From NCBI RefSeq assembly GCF_000379105.1, contig NZ_KB900609.1, forward strand, positions 6,285,866 to 6,349,865: a stretch of 64,000 nucleotides of DNA, given 5' to 3'. Positions 17,779 to 26,606 of this stretch are shown here, in pieces. The stretch comes from Methylobacterium sp. WSM2598 (GTDB lineage Bacteria; Pseudomonadota; Alphaproteobacteria; Rhizobiales; Beijerinckiaceae). Numbering within the stretch: position 1 is the stretch's first letter; every line of letters begins with the position of its first letter. The notes beneath the pieces were generated by a model. That model made no database searches and had not been told where the DNA came from. It worked only from the letters and a program-made list of their open reading frames with translations. Both the position numbers and the translations under genes were made by a program.

Positions 17779-18545
17779 ATGGCGAATGTCGTTGGAACTG
17801 ACGGGCGCGACGTTCTTTGGGGGCACCTCTGGACCTGATCTCATCCAGGGAAAAGGTGGCGATGACACCATCTACGGTGGATACGGTGACGATGTCCTGC
17901 AAGGCGACGACGGGGACGACGTGTTCCTCCTGAGTGGATCGGAGGGTAACGATTTCTACGAGGGCGGCAGCGGATCCGATAGTATTTTTCTCAAAGGCGT
18001 CAGCTATGTATGGAATTACGTCGAGATCGGCATCAGCTCGATGACTTCGATCGAGGCGATCATTAATCTCACGAGCGTCCCGACAACAATCAAAACCAAA
18101 TTTGTCACTTGATCTCACAGGAGTCAAACTGGTCGATATCGATGCGCTGAATGGCAGCGCAGGCAACAATTATCTGACCGGGGAACGCGTGTACCACCAG
18201 GCGACCGGCACGTGGACGGGCATCACGATCACCGGATACGGCGGCAACGATGAACTCACCGGCTCCGATCTCAGCGACAGGCTCGACGGCGGCGAGGGCA
18301 ACGACACCTTGATCGGCGGCAGCGGGATTTATCAATTCCGCTTCGAGGCCGGTCAAGGCATCGACCTGATCATGGATTGGCAGGACGGCACCGACAAGAT
18401 CGTCGTCGGACCCTCGCTCTCATCCGTCGACGTGCTCAACTATAATGGAAACGCGCTGCTCAGGTTCGATGGGGGCTCGACCTACGCGCTCCTGGCCGGG
18501 GTGACGCCGACCGCGATGGACGCGAGCGATTTCATCTTCGCGTAG
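17779..18545 (+). pseudogene. RTX-type calcium-binding repeat protein with two +1 frameshifts
   Basis: Three consecutive frames together encode one RTX-like protein of about 255 residues. Frame one starts at ATG 17779, seven bases after AGGAG, and reads MANVVGTDGRDVLW. Frame two then supplies the glycine/aspartate nonapeptides (GKGGDDTIYGGYGDDVLQGD and GDDGDDVFL). Frame three, from about 18102, gives GGNDELTGSDLSDRLDGGEG, GNDTLIGG and the typical C-terminus ending DFIFA. The first break fits one extra G in the five-G run at 17819-17823. The second is near 18090-18103, where one extra base, possibly a T in AAATTT, would explain it. RTX repeats bind Ca2+ outside the cell after type I secretion, but no secretion genes are nearby. 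Base composition differs from the flagellar neighbours, suggesting transfer. The breaks may be real or indel errors in the assembly. Confidence 0.75.
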
Positions 18546-18623
18546 AACCTGGCGGTGAAGTGGTGGCGATCGCCGCGCGCGGTCGCCCTTCCCCTCGCGG
18601 CCCCGGTTCGGCCCGCCCCCGAG

Positions 18624-18643
18624 GGTCTCGCCGGCGCGAGACC
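18624..18643. terminator. Hairpin between convergent RTX-type gene and fliQ
   Basis: GGTCTCG at 18624-18630 pairs with CGAGACC at 18637-18643 around a six-base loop, in the gap between two convergent genes. No U-tract follows on either strand. Confidence 0.45.
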
Positions 18644-18702
18644 GCGCCGCCAGGGCCGGGCCGGCCCTCGCGCGACGGCCATCCGGGCCCTCTCCGCGTT
18701 CC

Positions 18703-18969
18703 TCAGAAGCCCGAGGTGATCCGCCCGTAGGCGTTCTCGGTGAACATGTAGAGCTGGGTGCCGACGAAGGAGCCGGTCATCAGCATCACGAGCAGGATCA
18801 CGACGATCTTCGGCACGAAGGTGAGGGTCACCTCCTGGATCTGCGTGAGGGCCTGGAGCAGGGCGACCGCGATGCCGACCGCCATGGCGGCCGCGACCGC
18901 GGGCCCGGCCCCGATCAGGATGGTCCAGATCGCGGTGCGCACCAGTTCGAGGGCGTCGACCTCGTTCAC
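18703..18969 (-). CDS. fliQ: Flagellar export gate protein FliQ
   Basis: This 88-residue protein has two membrane helices (about residues 15-40 and 50-75) with the FliQ core ALLQALTQIQEVTLTFVPKI. FliQ joins FliP and FliR in the export gate. Its ATG at 18969 overlaps the flgD stop as ATGA, so it is translated after flgD. The downstream flank is the islet that separates it from flhA. Confidence 0.95.
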   Translation of the reverse strand: MNEVDALELVRTAIWTILIGAGPAVAAAMAVGIAVALLQALTQIQEVTLTFVPKIVVILLVMLMTGSFVGTQLYMFTENAYGRITSGF

Positions 18970-19394
18970 GACAGCGACACGCCGTTGCCGAGGAGCAGCT
19001 GCCGGCCGTCCTTCAAGGTGGCGAGCGGACCGTCCGTGGTGATCTTCACGGAGGCGACCACGCCGGTGATCTTGCCGTCGTCCGAGGTCGCGGTGCGCCC
19101 GATCGCGCTCTCGGCCTGCGCCAGGTAGTTCGAGGACAGGAGCGCGTCGAGCTTGTTGTTCATCTTGGTGCTCTGCTCGACCTCCGAGAAGGTGGCGAGC
19201 TCGCCCATATAGGCCGTCGAATCCATCGGCTTGGTCGGATCCTGGTTCTTGAGCTGCGTGAGCAGCAGCTGCAGGAAGGCGTCCGTGTTGAGCGAGGTCG
19301 CGGTCTTCGAGGTGGTGGGCGCAGCGCTGCCGCCCGTCGCGGTCGCGCCGCTCGACGCCCCCGCCGTGGACGAACTGATGCCGGTGATGCTCAT
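18966..19394 (-). CDS. flgD: Flagellar hook assembly protein FlgD (short form)
   Basis: The 142-residue product carries the conserved FlgD N-terminal region: a Ser/Thr/Ala-rich linker, then LNTDAFLQLLLTQLKNQDPT, KPMDSTAYMGELATFSEVEQ and STKMNNKLDALLSS. FlgD caps the growing hook and is lost when the hook is complete. The C-terminal region of the longer enteric FlgD is missing, as is common in Rhizobiales. It precedes fliQ with a four-base ATGA overlap and follows flbT at a distance of about 110 bases. Confidence 0.92.
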   Translation of the reverse strand: MSITGISSSTAGASSGATATGGSAAPTTSKTATSLNTDAFLQLLLTQLKNQDPTKPMDSTAYMGELATFSEVEQSTKMNNKLDALLSSNYLAQAESAIGRTATSDDGKITGVVASVKITTDGPLATLKDGRQLLLGNGVSLS

Positions 19395-19505
19395 CGCTGG
19401 TCTCTCCTCTGGCGCCGCGGCGCCGCTGCCGCGCCGGCGGCGCGGTGTCGCTTGGATCCGGGCCGGTTGGCTCTCGTGCCGGTTGGATCTCGGGCCGCTC
19501 GGGCC

Positions 19506-19961
19506 TCAGGCCGCGCGGCCCGCGCTCCGGACGACCCGGCGCGGCGGGGGCAGCTCGGCCTGGGCCGCGCCGCCGTCGAGGACGGCCGCCTCGGCGGCGT
19601 AGAGATTCCGGATGAGCTTCAGGGCCTCGTAGGGCCGCCCGGCCGCGATCTGGGCGGAGGCGGCCATCAGGCCCTCCCGGATCTCCGCGTTGGTGAGCGC
19701 CGCCATCAGGCCGGCATGCAACTCCTCATAGAGTTTGCGGGCCGGCTCGGCCCCGGCCGGGTCCATCAGCAGCACCTGGGCGGCGAAGTAGAGCTGCCGC
19801 AGGGGGGTCGTCGCCTGTTCGGGCTGGAGCACGTGCTGCTCCAGCAGGAAGGTGGCCTCGTTCAGGAGCTCGAGCGAGACCCGACGGTCGACGCGCAGGA
19901 CCGCGCCGTTCACGTAGACCCGCTCGCCGGCCCGCAGGGACAGCCGCATGCGCCGGCTCAT
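19506..19961 (-). CDS. flbT: Flagellin regulator FlbT
   Basis: The 151-residue protein matches FlbT: RLSLRAGERVYVNGAVLRVD, then FLLEQHVLQPEQATTPLRQL and YFAAQVLLMDP. In Caulobacter FlbT binds flagellin mRNA leaders and limits their translation until the hook is complete; in some other alphaproteobacteria it activates. The ATG at 19961 overlaps the flaF stop (ATGA); a second in-frame Met is at 19949. The frame also reads upstream through flaF, which is a shadow. The pairing with flaF is characteristic of alphaproteobacteria. Confidence 0.93.
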   Translation of the reverse strand: MSRRMRLSLRAGERVYVNGAVLRVDRRVSLELLNEATFLLEQHVLQPEQATTPLRQLYFAAQVLLMDPAGAEPARKLYEELHAGLMAALTNAEIREGLMAASAQIAAGRPYEALKLIRNLYAAEAAVLDGGAAQAELPPPRRVVRSAGRAA

Positions 19962-20305
19962 CGCAGACCGTCGCGGATCGCCGTGTTCACGTCGATCAGC
20001 GGCGCGAGGCTGCGCTCGGGCAGGCGCAGGGCCTCGCTCGCCTCGCGCATGCTCCACAGCCCGATCGAGACGAGGTCGGTGCGCAACGGCTCCGGCAGCC
20101 CGTTCTCCGGGTTGAGGAGGTCCTCGATGAGGACGTCCCAGAGTCGCTGCAGGAAGCTCACCGCCTCGCCGCGATCCTCGAACTTCGCGTCCGCCGCATC
20201 GGCCTTCCGCAGCAGGGCGAGCGCCCTGTCGAAGGCCGCGCGCTCCCGCTCGCGGCAGAGGTCCGGCGCGTCTTCCAGGATCTCGTTGTAGGAAAAACGG
20301 TACAT
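19958..20305 (-). CDS. flaF: Flagellin assembly regulator FlaF
   Basis: The 115-residue protein starts MYRFSYNEILEDAPDLCRER and contains FLQRLWDVLIEDLLNPENGL, both typical of FlaF. FlaF is needed for flagellin secretion and works opposite FlbT. It is coupled to flbT by an ATGA overlap. It is separated from the upstream flgL gene by 284 bases that contain the large inverted repeat at 20426-20470, so flaF and flbT may have their own control. Confidence 0.92.
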   Translation of the reverse strand: MYRFSYNEILEDAPDLCRERERAAFDRALALLRKADAADAKFEDRGEAVSFLQRLWDVLIEDLLNPENGLPEPLRTDLVSIGLWSMREASEALRLPERSLAPLIDVNTAIRDGLR

Positions 20306-20425
20306 CGTCGCTGATGCCTCGTGTGACTCGGGCCCGGTCAGCCGGACCGTCGAACCGGCCGCCCGCCGGTCGGAGGGGCCCCGGGAGCCCCATCCGCGCC
20401 GGGTCGGGCGGCCGTCGCGAAGTAT

Positions 20426-20470
20426 CTCAGGAGAGTTTGTGCTTAAGGTTAACACCGACAAACTCCTGAG
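20426..20470. promoter_or_regulatory. Large inverted repeat between flgL and flaF
   Basis: CTCAGGAGAGTTTGT at 20426-20440 pairs with ACAAACTCCTGAG at 20458-20470; only the two bases GA of the left arm are unpaired. The 17-base loop holds TTAAGGTTAAC. It sits in the only sizeable gap of the flgE-to-fliQ run. It could terminate flgL transcription, be an operator, or be an RNA element in the flaF leader. The lack of a U-tract on the minus strand makes a simple terminator less likely. Confidence 0.5.
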
Positions 20471-20589
20471 CGGCCTTTCTTGGGAGCCCATGACGCGCGC
20501 GGGACCTGGCCTGCGCCCGTGAAAACCTTCCCATGCAAGGAGAACCAAGCTGAGTGCAGCTGCGGAAGATGATCCGCAACCGGCGATCA

Positions 20590-21624
20590 CTACAGATAAT
20601 TGACGAGGCTGAGCTGCCGAAGTTGCGACGTGAGCGAGTAGGACATCTGGATCTGAGCGTTGAGCCGGTCGAGCCGGGTCTTGGCCTCGGCGGGATCGAC
20701 CCCTTCGAGATCGTCGATCCGGCTGGCGATCAGGCTCTTCTGGGCGTCCATGCGGGTGTTCGCGTCCTTGATGCGCGCCTGCACCGTGCCGAGATCGGCC
20801 TGGAGGCCGACGAGGCCCTGGCTCCCCTGGCTGAGCAGCGACGTGATCTTGTCGGCGATGACGGTCTGCGTGGCCGCCGACATGGTGTCTGCCTTCAGGG
20901 CGGAGGCGAGGACGTAGGCCATGGCGAGGCTGCGGATCGGCTCCGCATTGGCGCTGACGGAGGTCCGGGCGGTCTCGTCCGGGGCGATCCGGCTCGTCAG
21001 CGCGTCGCTCGACGCGCTCGACCAGGTCGCGGTCCAGTGCGCCTCGTCGAACAGCTGGGCCAGGGGCCCATTCAGGAACGCGGTCATCTGGGCCGGCGTG
21101 ATCGTGGCGGGATCCGCGCTGCCGAAGGCCGCCTGGAAGGCTTGGTCGACCGCCGCCTTGGCGGGCGAGGTCGGGCTGCCCGCATAGGCGGTGAGCGGCG
21201 CCTTGTCGGTGTTGAGCCCGGCGAACAGGTACTGGCCGTTGGCGGCGCCGTTCAGGGCCGAGGTGAGGGCGGCGAGCTGGGTGGCGGCCAGCGTCGAGAT
21301 GGTCGAGACCTTCTTGTCGATCGAGGCGCCGAGCAGCTGCTTGAGGGTGTCGTCGGCCGCGGCCTGGAGCTGCTTGAGCGTCGCCTGGGTCTGGTCCAGG
21401 CGCAGGGCGGTGAGGCCGTTGTCCTGCTTCAGCGCGGCGAGCTGGTCCTGCTGCCCGCGCAGCGCGAGGGAGACGCTCACGCGCGACCCGAGTTCGAGGC
21501 CGACATCCCCGTAGCGGCCGGACGCGACCTCCTGGGTCGCCTTGGCGCTCTCGGCCTGGAGCCGGGCGGTGGCGCTGCGCGGCGCGTTCCAGAGGCTTTG
21601 CGTCGAGATGTAGCTCGTCTGCAT
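20590..21624 (-). CDS. flgL: Hook-filament junction protein FlgL
   Basis: The 344-residue protein has the flagellin-like ends expected of FlgL. The N-terminus is MQTSYISTQSLWNAPRSATA, with the helix QAESAKATQEVASGRYGDVG. The C-terminal helix has DANTRMDAQKSLIASRIDDL. FlgL (HAP3) joins the hook-associated FlgK to the flagellin filament outside the cell and is exported by the flagellar type III system. The flgK stop is five bases from this start, so the two are co-transcribed. Confidence 0.92.
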   Translation of the reverse strand: MQTSYISTQSLWNAPRSATARLQAESAKATQEVASGRYGDVGLELGSRVSVSLALRGQQDQLAALKQDNGLTALRLDQTQATLKQLQAAADDTLKQLLGASIDKKVSTISTLAATQLAALTSALNGAANGQYLFAGLNTDKAPLTAYAGSPTSPAKAAVDQAFQAAFGSADPATITPAQMTAFLNGPLAQLFDEAHWTATWSSASSDALTSRIAPDETARTSVSANAEPIRSLAMAYVLASALKADTMSAATQTVIADKITSLLSQGSQGLVGLQADLGTVQARIKDANTRMDAQKSLIASRIDDLEGVDPAEAKTRLDRLNAQIQMSYSLTSQLRQLSLVNYL

Positions 21625-21629
21625 GGTGT

Positions 21630-23081
21630 CTAGACCGCGTTCATGAGGGTTTTGAACAGCTCGTCGATCAGCGTGACCAGCTTGGCGGAGGCCTGGTACG
21701 ACCTCTCCAATTGCAGCGTCAGCGCCGTCTCGTCGTCGGTATTGACGCCGGTGACGTTCGAGAGGGCGTCGGAGGCGCGCCCGAGCAGCGTCGTCTGCTG
21801 GTCGACGGTGCTGGAGGCGACCTTGCGCTGGGATTCGAGCCAGCCCGCCGAGGCGCCCGCGTACTCGGCCAGCGCCATCGACCCGGTCGGGCCCGGGGCG
21901 CTGCCCAGGCTCTGCTTGACGGACAGGGCCGCGACCAGGGCGGTGAGCCGGCCCGCATAGGCGGTGCCGCTGCCGGCGGCGGCCGGGTTGGAGCGGTAGG
22001 CGGCGCCGTTCATGCCGCCGTCGCGCAGGAGCGCCGGGTCGCCGCCCCTCTGCGGATCGACCGCGGCGTTCAGGGTGATCGCGGCGGCGAGCCCCGCCTT
22101 GGAACTCGGCAGGGCGGAGGTGCTGCCGTTTCGGAACAGGCCGGCGAGGTCGGCCCCGCCCGAGGACGAGGTCTCCCGGAAGGTCGCGATCAGCGCGGAG
22201 GCGATCTCGTCGAGCTGCGCCGCGTAGGCCGGGGCGGCCACGTCGCGCAGCTGGCTCAGGCCCGCGAGCGTGCCCGAGCGCAGGGGCATCGGCGAGTTCG
22301 GCCCGGTGACCGCCACGCCGTCGATGATCACGGCATTGCCGGTCGTGCCGGATTGGTAGGTCGGCGTCGCCGCGAAGCTGACCTTGCGCGGGATGCGGTC
22401 GTAGAGGGGCACGCCGCTGTCGGTGTAGAGCGCGACGTCGCCGCCCTCGCGCGGCACCACGGTGACGCCGAGTTCCTCCGAGAGCTTGGCGATGATCTGG
22501 TCGCGGGAATCGAGCGCGTCGGTGACGTCGGCGCCGAGGGCGGTGCCGCGCATCACCGCCTTGTTGGCGAGGTCGAACTGCGACAGCAGATCGCTGATCC
22601 GCGTGACGGACTCGCCCATGGCCGCGTCCGCGTCGGCCTGGGTCCTCGCGACGGCGCCGGCGGCCTGGTTGAGGCTCGCGGCGAGGTCCCGGGCCTTGTC
22701 GAGTGCCGCGCGGGCGAGCGTGGCGTCGTCGGGCCTGTTCGCCGCCGATTGGAGCGCGGCGGCCAGGGCGGAGAGGCGGGCGGCGGCCGAGGTCGTGCTC
22801 TGCGGGTCGCCGACCGTCTGCTGCAGGGACTGCAGGCCCCTGAGCAGCTGCTGCGACCCCGCGAGGTCCGAGGTGGCGGAGATCATGCGCGCGTAGAGCG
22901 CCGCGTCGCTCGCCCGCGTGATCGAGACCGTGACGCCGCCGGTGCCCGGCACGAGGGTGGCGATCTTGCGGGAATAGCCCGCGCTCGACGCGCCCGCGAC
23001 GTTGCGGGACGACACCGCGATCTGGGTCGAGGAGGCGAGGAGCGAGGAGCGCGCCGTGGCAAGCGCGAGGGAGAGGCCCAT
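21630..23081 (-). CDS. flgK: Hook-associated protein FlgK
   Basis: The 483-residue protein has a FlgK N-terminus (SLALATARSSLLASSTQIAV followed by SSRNVAGASSAGYSR). Its C-terminal coiled coil is LQLERSYQASAKLVTLIDEL. FlgK (HAP1) is the first hook-filament junction protein. The start at 23081 is the Met that begins the conserved MGLSLALATARSS; the upstream reading in the same frame is a shadow of flgE. It lies between flgE (gap about 170 bases) and flgL (gap five bases). Confidence 0.92.
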   Translation of the reverse strand: MGLSLALATARSSLLASSTQIAVSSRNVAGASSAGYSRKIATLVPGTGGVTVSITRASDAALYARMISATSDLAGSQQLLRGLQSLQQTVGDPQSTTSAAARLSALAAALQSAANRPDDATLARAALDKARDLAASLNQAAGAVARTQADADAAMGESVTRISDLLSQFDLANKAVMRGTALGADVTDALDSRDQIIAKLSEELGVTVVPREGGDVALYTDSGVPLYDRIPRKVSFAATPTYQSGTTGNAVIIDGVAVTGPNSPMPLRSGTLAGLSQLRDVAAPAYAAQLDEIASALIATFRETSSSGGADLAGLFRNGSTSALPSSKAGLAAAITLNAAVDPQRGGDPALLRDGGMNGAAYRSNPAAAGSGTAYAGRLTALVAALSVKQSLGSAPGPTGSMALAEYAGASAGWLESQRKVASSTVDQQTTLLGRASDALSNVTGVNTDDETALTLQLERSYQASAKLVTLIDELFKTLMNAV

Positions 23082-23248
23082 CGGGAGGCTCCGGAGGAGA
23101 CGCGCGGGACGCGACGCCCGCGCCGGGAGAGGCGATGGCGGCGCTGGCGCAAGGACCGGCCGGTGGGCCGGGGCGTGGTCGAGCCCGCGCCGGGATCGGG
23201 AACCGGGCGCCGCCGCCCCCCGCCGGGAGCGGCCGCGCCCCTGTCGGC

Positions 23249-24472
23249 TCAGCGCTTGAGCTGCATCAGCGTGTCGAGCATCTCGTTGCTGGTCATGAAC
23301 ACCTTCGAATTCGCCGTGTAGACGGTCTGCGAGGCGATCATCGAGGTGAGTTCGGTGCTGACGTCGACGTTGGATTGTTCGAGGGCGCCCGACACGATTC
23401 CGCCGCGCCCGCCCTGGTTGGCGAAGCCGACCTGCAGCGCGCCGGATTCGAGGGTCGTCTCGTAGACGTTGCCGGCGCGCGGCTTGAGGTTGTCCGGGCT
23501 GTCGACGTCGGCGATCGGGATCTTGAAGGCGGCGACCTTCGAGTTGTCCTCGTAGACCGCGTAGACCGTGCCGTCCGCGGCGAATTCGGCCCCCGTCACG
23601 GCGCTGGCCTTGCTGCCGTCCGCGCTGCCCTTGATGTCGGTGGCCGAGGCGAGCTGGGTCATGCCGGTGAGGTCGAGGGAGACGGGCTGCCCGTTCGGGA
23701 CCGTCACGCTGCCCGTCCCGCCCGAGGTGACCTTGCCGTTCACGAAGCCGAGCGGGATCGTGGTGAGCGGCGAGGCCGGGAAGCTCGCGCTGTTGCTCGC
23801 GTCGTAGACCGAGGCCGACCACGCGTTGTCGCCGGTCTTGGTCAGGTAGATGTCGAGGGTGACCGCCTTGCCGAGATTGTCGTAGGTGACGAGCGAGGTC
23901 TTCTTGGAGTAGTTCGACCCGGCCGGCACCGCGCCGGAGGTCACCGCGGCGGCGGTCGAATCGAGGTTCCCGGTCAGGGCGCCCTTGGTCGAGGCGCTCG
24001 CCTTCATGCCGAGCGCCGAGATGTTGACCGGCACCATGCCGTCGAGGCTGTTGAGCGTCGGGCTGGCCTGGCCGTTCTTGAGGCTGTAGCCCATCAGGGT
24101 GAAGCCGGCGGCGTTCTTGAAGGTGCCGGTCGAGCCGTCGGGCACGAAGTTGCCGGCCCGGGTCAGGTAGGAGGCGCCGCTCGCGTCCTTGACCACGAAG
24201 AAGCCGTTGCCGGCGATCGCGAGGTCGGATTTCGAGGAGGTGCTGACGCGCGCGCCCTCGTCGCTGACCGCGCGCCGCTGCACCGTCTCGACCGAGCCCG
24301 AATTGTAGTCGCCGGTCGCGCTCGAGGACAGCAGCAGCGATGAGAACTCCGTCGAGACCCGCTTGTACCCGGTCGTGCCGGCATTCTGCACGTTCTCGGC
24401 AACGGTGCTGATCCGGTTGGACTGGGCATTCATGCCGGACATGCCGGTGCGCAGGGCGCCAAGGAGACTCAT
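23249..24472 (-). CDS. flgE: Flagellar hook protein FlgE
   Basis: The 407-residue protein has the rod/hook N-terminal motif (MSGMNAQSNRISTVAENVQN followed by AGTTGYKR). The middle FlgE domain contains DNLGKAVTLDIYLTKTGDNA. The conserved C-terminus is TVYTANSKVFMTSNEMLDTL. It polymerises into the curved hook outside the cell. Length is normal for alphaproteobacterial FlgE. It is followed by flgK and flgL in the standard order. Confidence 0.95.
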   Translation of the reverse strand: MSLLGALRTGMSGMNAQSNRISTVAENVQNAGTTGYKRVSTEFSSLLLSSSATGDYNSGSVETVQRRAVSDEGARVSTSSKSDLAIAGNGFFVVKDASGASYLTRAGNFVPDGSTGTFKNAAGFTLMGYSLKNGQASPTLNSLDGMVPVNISALGMKASASTKGALTGNLDSTAAAVTSGAVPAGSNYSKKTSLVTYDNLGKAVTLDIYLTKTGDNAWSASVYDASNSASFPASPLTTIPLGFVNGKVTSGGTGSVTVPNGQPVSLDLTGMTQLASATDIKGSADGSKASAVTGAEFAADGTVYAVYEDNSKVAAFKIPIADVDSPDNLKPRAGNVYETTLESGALQVGFANQGGRGGIVSGALEQSNVDVSTELTSMIASQTVYTANSKVFMTSNEMLDTLMQLKR

Positions 24473-24542
24473 CGTGTGACCTCGAAGATTCCGGTTGCGG
24501 GGTACTAGACGCGGGCACGCTTGCGCGGGGCTGGGCTGTGGG

Positions 24543-25868
24543 TCACCCGCGCAAGGATTGGGCGAGTTCCAGGAAGGCGTCCTCGCTCGGAGGCTGGCCG
24601 GGTTCCTGCCGGAGGGACTCGTAGATGCGCGGGACCAGACCGACGGCCTGATCGAGCTCCGCGTCGGAGCCCGCGCGGTAGCCGCCCATCAGCCGCAGGT
24701 CGCGGGTCTCCTCGAAGCGGGCGATCATGCCCTTGAGCCGGCGCACGACGTCGCGCTGCTCGGGCGTCCAGACCTGGTCGGAAAGCCGCGAGATCGAGCC
24801 GAGGAGGTCGATCGCCGGGTAGCGGCCCTGGTCGGCGATGCCCCGATCGAGCACCACGTGCCCGTCGAGGGTGCCGCGGATGCTGTCGGCGACCGGGTCG
24901 TTGTGGTCGTCGCCGTCGACCAGGACCGAGAAGATCCCGGTGATGCTGCCGCGCCCGTCCTGCCCGGGCCCGGCCCTCTCGAGCAGGCGGGGCAGGTCCG
25001 AGAAGACGCTCGGCGGGAAGCCGCGGGCGACGGCCGGCTCCCCCGCCGCCAGCGCCACGTCCCGGGCCGCGTGGGCGTAGCGCGTCACCGAATCGACGAT
25101 CAGCAGCACCGCCTCGCCCCGGTCGCGCAGGCTCTCGGCGACCGCCATGGCGAGGCGGGGCGCCTGGCGGCGCATCATCGGGCTCTCGTCGCCGGTCGAG
25201 ACCACGATCGCGGCGCGCCCGCGGCTCGCCGCGAGCGGGCCTTCGAGGAATTCCCGCACCTCGCGGCCGCGCTCGCCGACCAGCGCCACCACCACGCTGT
25301 CGAAGCCCCGCGCCCCGGCCAGCATGGCGAGCAGGGTCGACTTGCCGACGCCCGATCCCGCGAAGATGCCGATGCGCTGGCCCGCGCAGAGGGGCGTGAA
25401 CAGGTCGATCGCCCGCACCCCCGTGCGCAGGGGCGCGCGCAGCCGCGCCCGGCCGAGGGCCGCCGGCGGGTCGGCGTCGAGGGGAACGAGGTCGGGGCCG
25501 GGCGGCAGCGGGCCGAGCCCGTCGAGGGGGCGCCCGAGCGCGTCGAGGACGCGCCCCTTCCAGGACGGGGCGGGCCGCACCCGCGCCGGGCCGATCCGGA
25601 AGGCGCGGGTGCCGATCCCGGCCTCGATCCGCGCCTCGAAGGGCTTGAGGGTGGCGCCGGCGGCGTCGACCCGCACCACCTCGGCGATCTGCACGCGCCC
25701 GTCCGCCTCGATCCCCATCCGGTCGCCGAGGCGGACGAAGGGGGCGACGCCCGCGACCCGGCAGGCGCTCGCCGTCACCTCGCGGACCGGCCCGCCGACC
25801 CGTACCACCGGCAGCGATTCGAGCCCCGCCGCGAGGGCCGCGTCGAGCCGCGCGAGCGCGTCCGTCAT
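24543..25868 (-). CDS. fliI: Flagellar export ATPase FliI
   Basis: The 441-residue protein is the F1-beta-like export ATPase. The Walker A loop is AGSGVGKST at residues 170-178. Walker B is in AVLLIVDSVTRYAHAARDVA near 250, and the type III ATPase signature PPSVFSDLPRLLERAG follows. It unfolds and feeds export substrates at the cytoplasmic face of the basal body. It follows flgF by three bases, so the two are in one operon. No fliH gene is next to it. Confidence 0.95.
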   Translation of the reverse strand: MTDALARLDAALAAGLESLPVVRVGGPVREVTASACRVAGVAPFVRLGDRMGIEADGRVQIAEVVRVDAAGATLKPFEARIEAGIGTRAFRIGPARVRPAPSWKGRVLDALGRPLDGLGPLPPGPDLVPLDADPPAALGRARLRAPLRTGVRAIDLFTPLCAGQRIGIFAGSGVGKSTLLAMLAGARGFDSVVVALVGERGREVREFLEGPLAASRGRAAIVVSTGDESPMMRRQAPRLAMAVAESLRDRGEAVLLIVDSVTRYAHAARDVALAAGEPAVARGFPPSVFSDLPRLLERAGPGQDGRGSITGIFSVLVDGDDHNDPVADSIRGTLDGHVVLDRGIADQGRYPAIDLLGSISRLSDQVWTPEQRDVVRRLKGMIARFEETRDLRLMGGYRAGSDAELDQAVGLVPRIYESLRQEPGQPPSEDAFLELAQSLRG

Positions 25869-25871
25869 CGC

Positions 25872-26600
25872 TCAGCCCGTCGGCCCGAGCGTGCGGATCG
25901 CGCTCTGCAGCGAGGAATCCGCCTCGCTCGCCGTCGCGACCGCGTTGTCGAAGGCGCGCTGGATCGCGATGAGCTTCGTCATCTCCAGGATCGGGTTGAC
26001 GTTCGCGCCCTCGAGATGGCCCTGCACGACGCCGATCTTGGTGAAGTCCTGGACCGGGCGGGCGGGCAGGTTCGACGTCACGGCGCCGGGCCCGGCCCGC
26101 GTGATGCGGGACTTGGCATCGAGGGTGAACACCCCGAGGGAGCCGACGAGGCTGCCGTTCTGCTGGATGCTGCCGTCGCGCCCGATCGTCGGCGGCCCGG
26201 CATTCGGGTCGAGGAGGATGGGCGCCCCGCCGGGATCGAGGATCGGCTGGCCGGACACGCTGCGCAGCTGCCCGCTCGCGTCCATCGTCATGCGACCGTC
26301 GCGGGTGTAGACCGGGGCGCCCCCGGGGCCCTGCACCGAGAGCCAGGCATCGCCCTGCACCGCCACGTCGAGGGGCGCGTCGGTCTTGATCGTCGGCCCG
26401 GCGAGCCGCGAGATGTAGGTGTCGCCGGTGCTGGCGAAGGCCACCGGCCCCGTCCTGGCCTTGTCGAACACCGCCTCGAACTTCGTCTCCTCGGCCCGGT
26501 AGCCGACCGTGGCGAGGTTGGCGATGTTGTTGGCGACCGTGTCGAGGCGCTTCTGCAGCGCGACCTGGGCCGAGAGGGAGACGTAGAGGCCGTTCTGCAT
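25872..26600 (-). CDS. flgF: Flagellar basal-body rod protein FlgF
   Basis: The 242-residue protein has the rod-protein N-terminal motif LDTVANNIANLATVGYRAEE. Its C-terminal FlgE/F/G domain ends LEGANVNPILEMTKLIAIQR. FlgF is a proximal rod component exported to the periplasm. It is six bases downstream of the first DUF1217 gene and three bases upstream of fliI, giving a DUF1217-flgF-fliI operon. Confidence 0.92.
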   Translation of the reverse strand: MQNGLYVSLSAQVALQKRLDTVANNIANLATVGYRAEETKFEAVFDKARTGPVAFASTGDTYISRLAGPTIKTDAPLDVAVQGDAWLSVQGPGGAPVYTRDGRMTMDASGQLRSVSGQPILDPGGAPILLDPNAGPPTIGRDGSIQQNGSLVGSLGVFTLDAKSRITRAGPGAVTSNLPARPVQDFTKIGVVQGHLEGANVNPILEMTKLIAIQRAFDNAVATASEADSSLQSAIRTLGPTG

Positions 26601-26606
26601 GGTGCG

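Noticed and set aside
17158..18702. Prophage or insertion sequence in the flagellar locus
   Set aside because: No transposase, integrase, terminal repeats or tRNA target is visible, so only composition and synteny support foreign origin.
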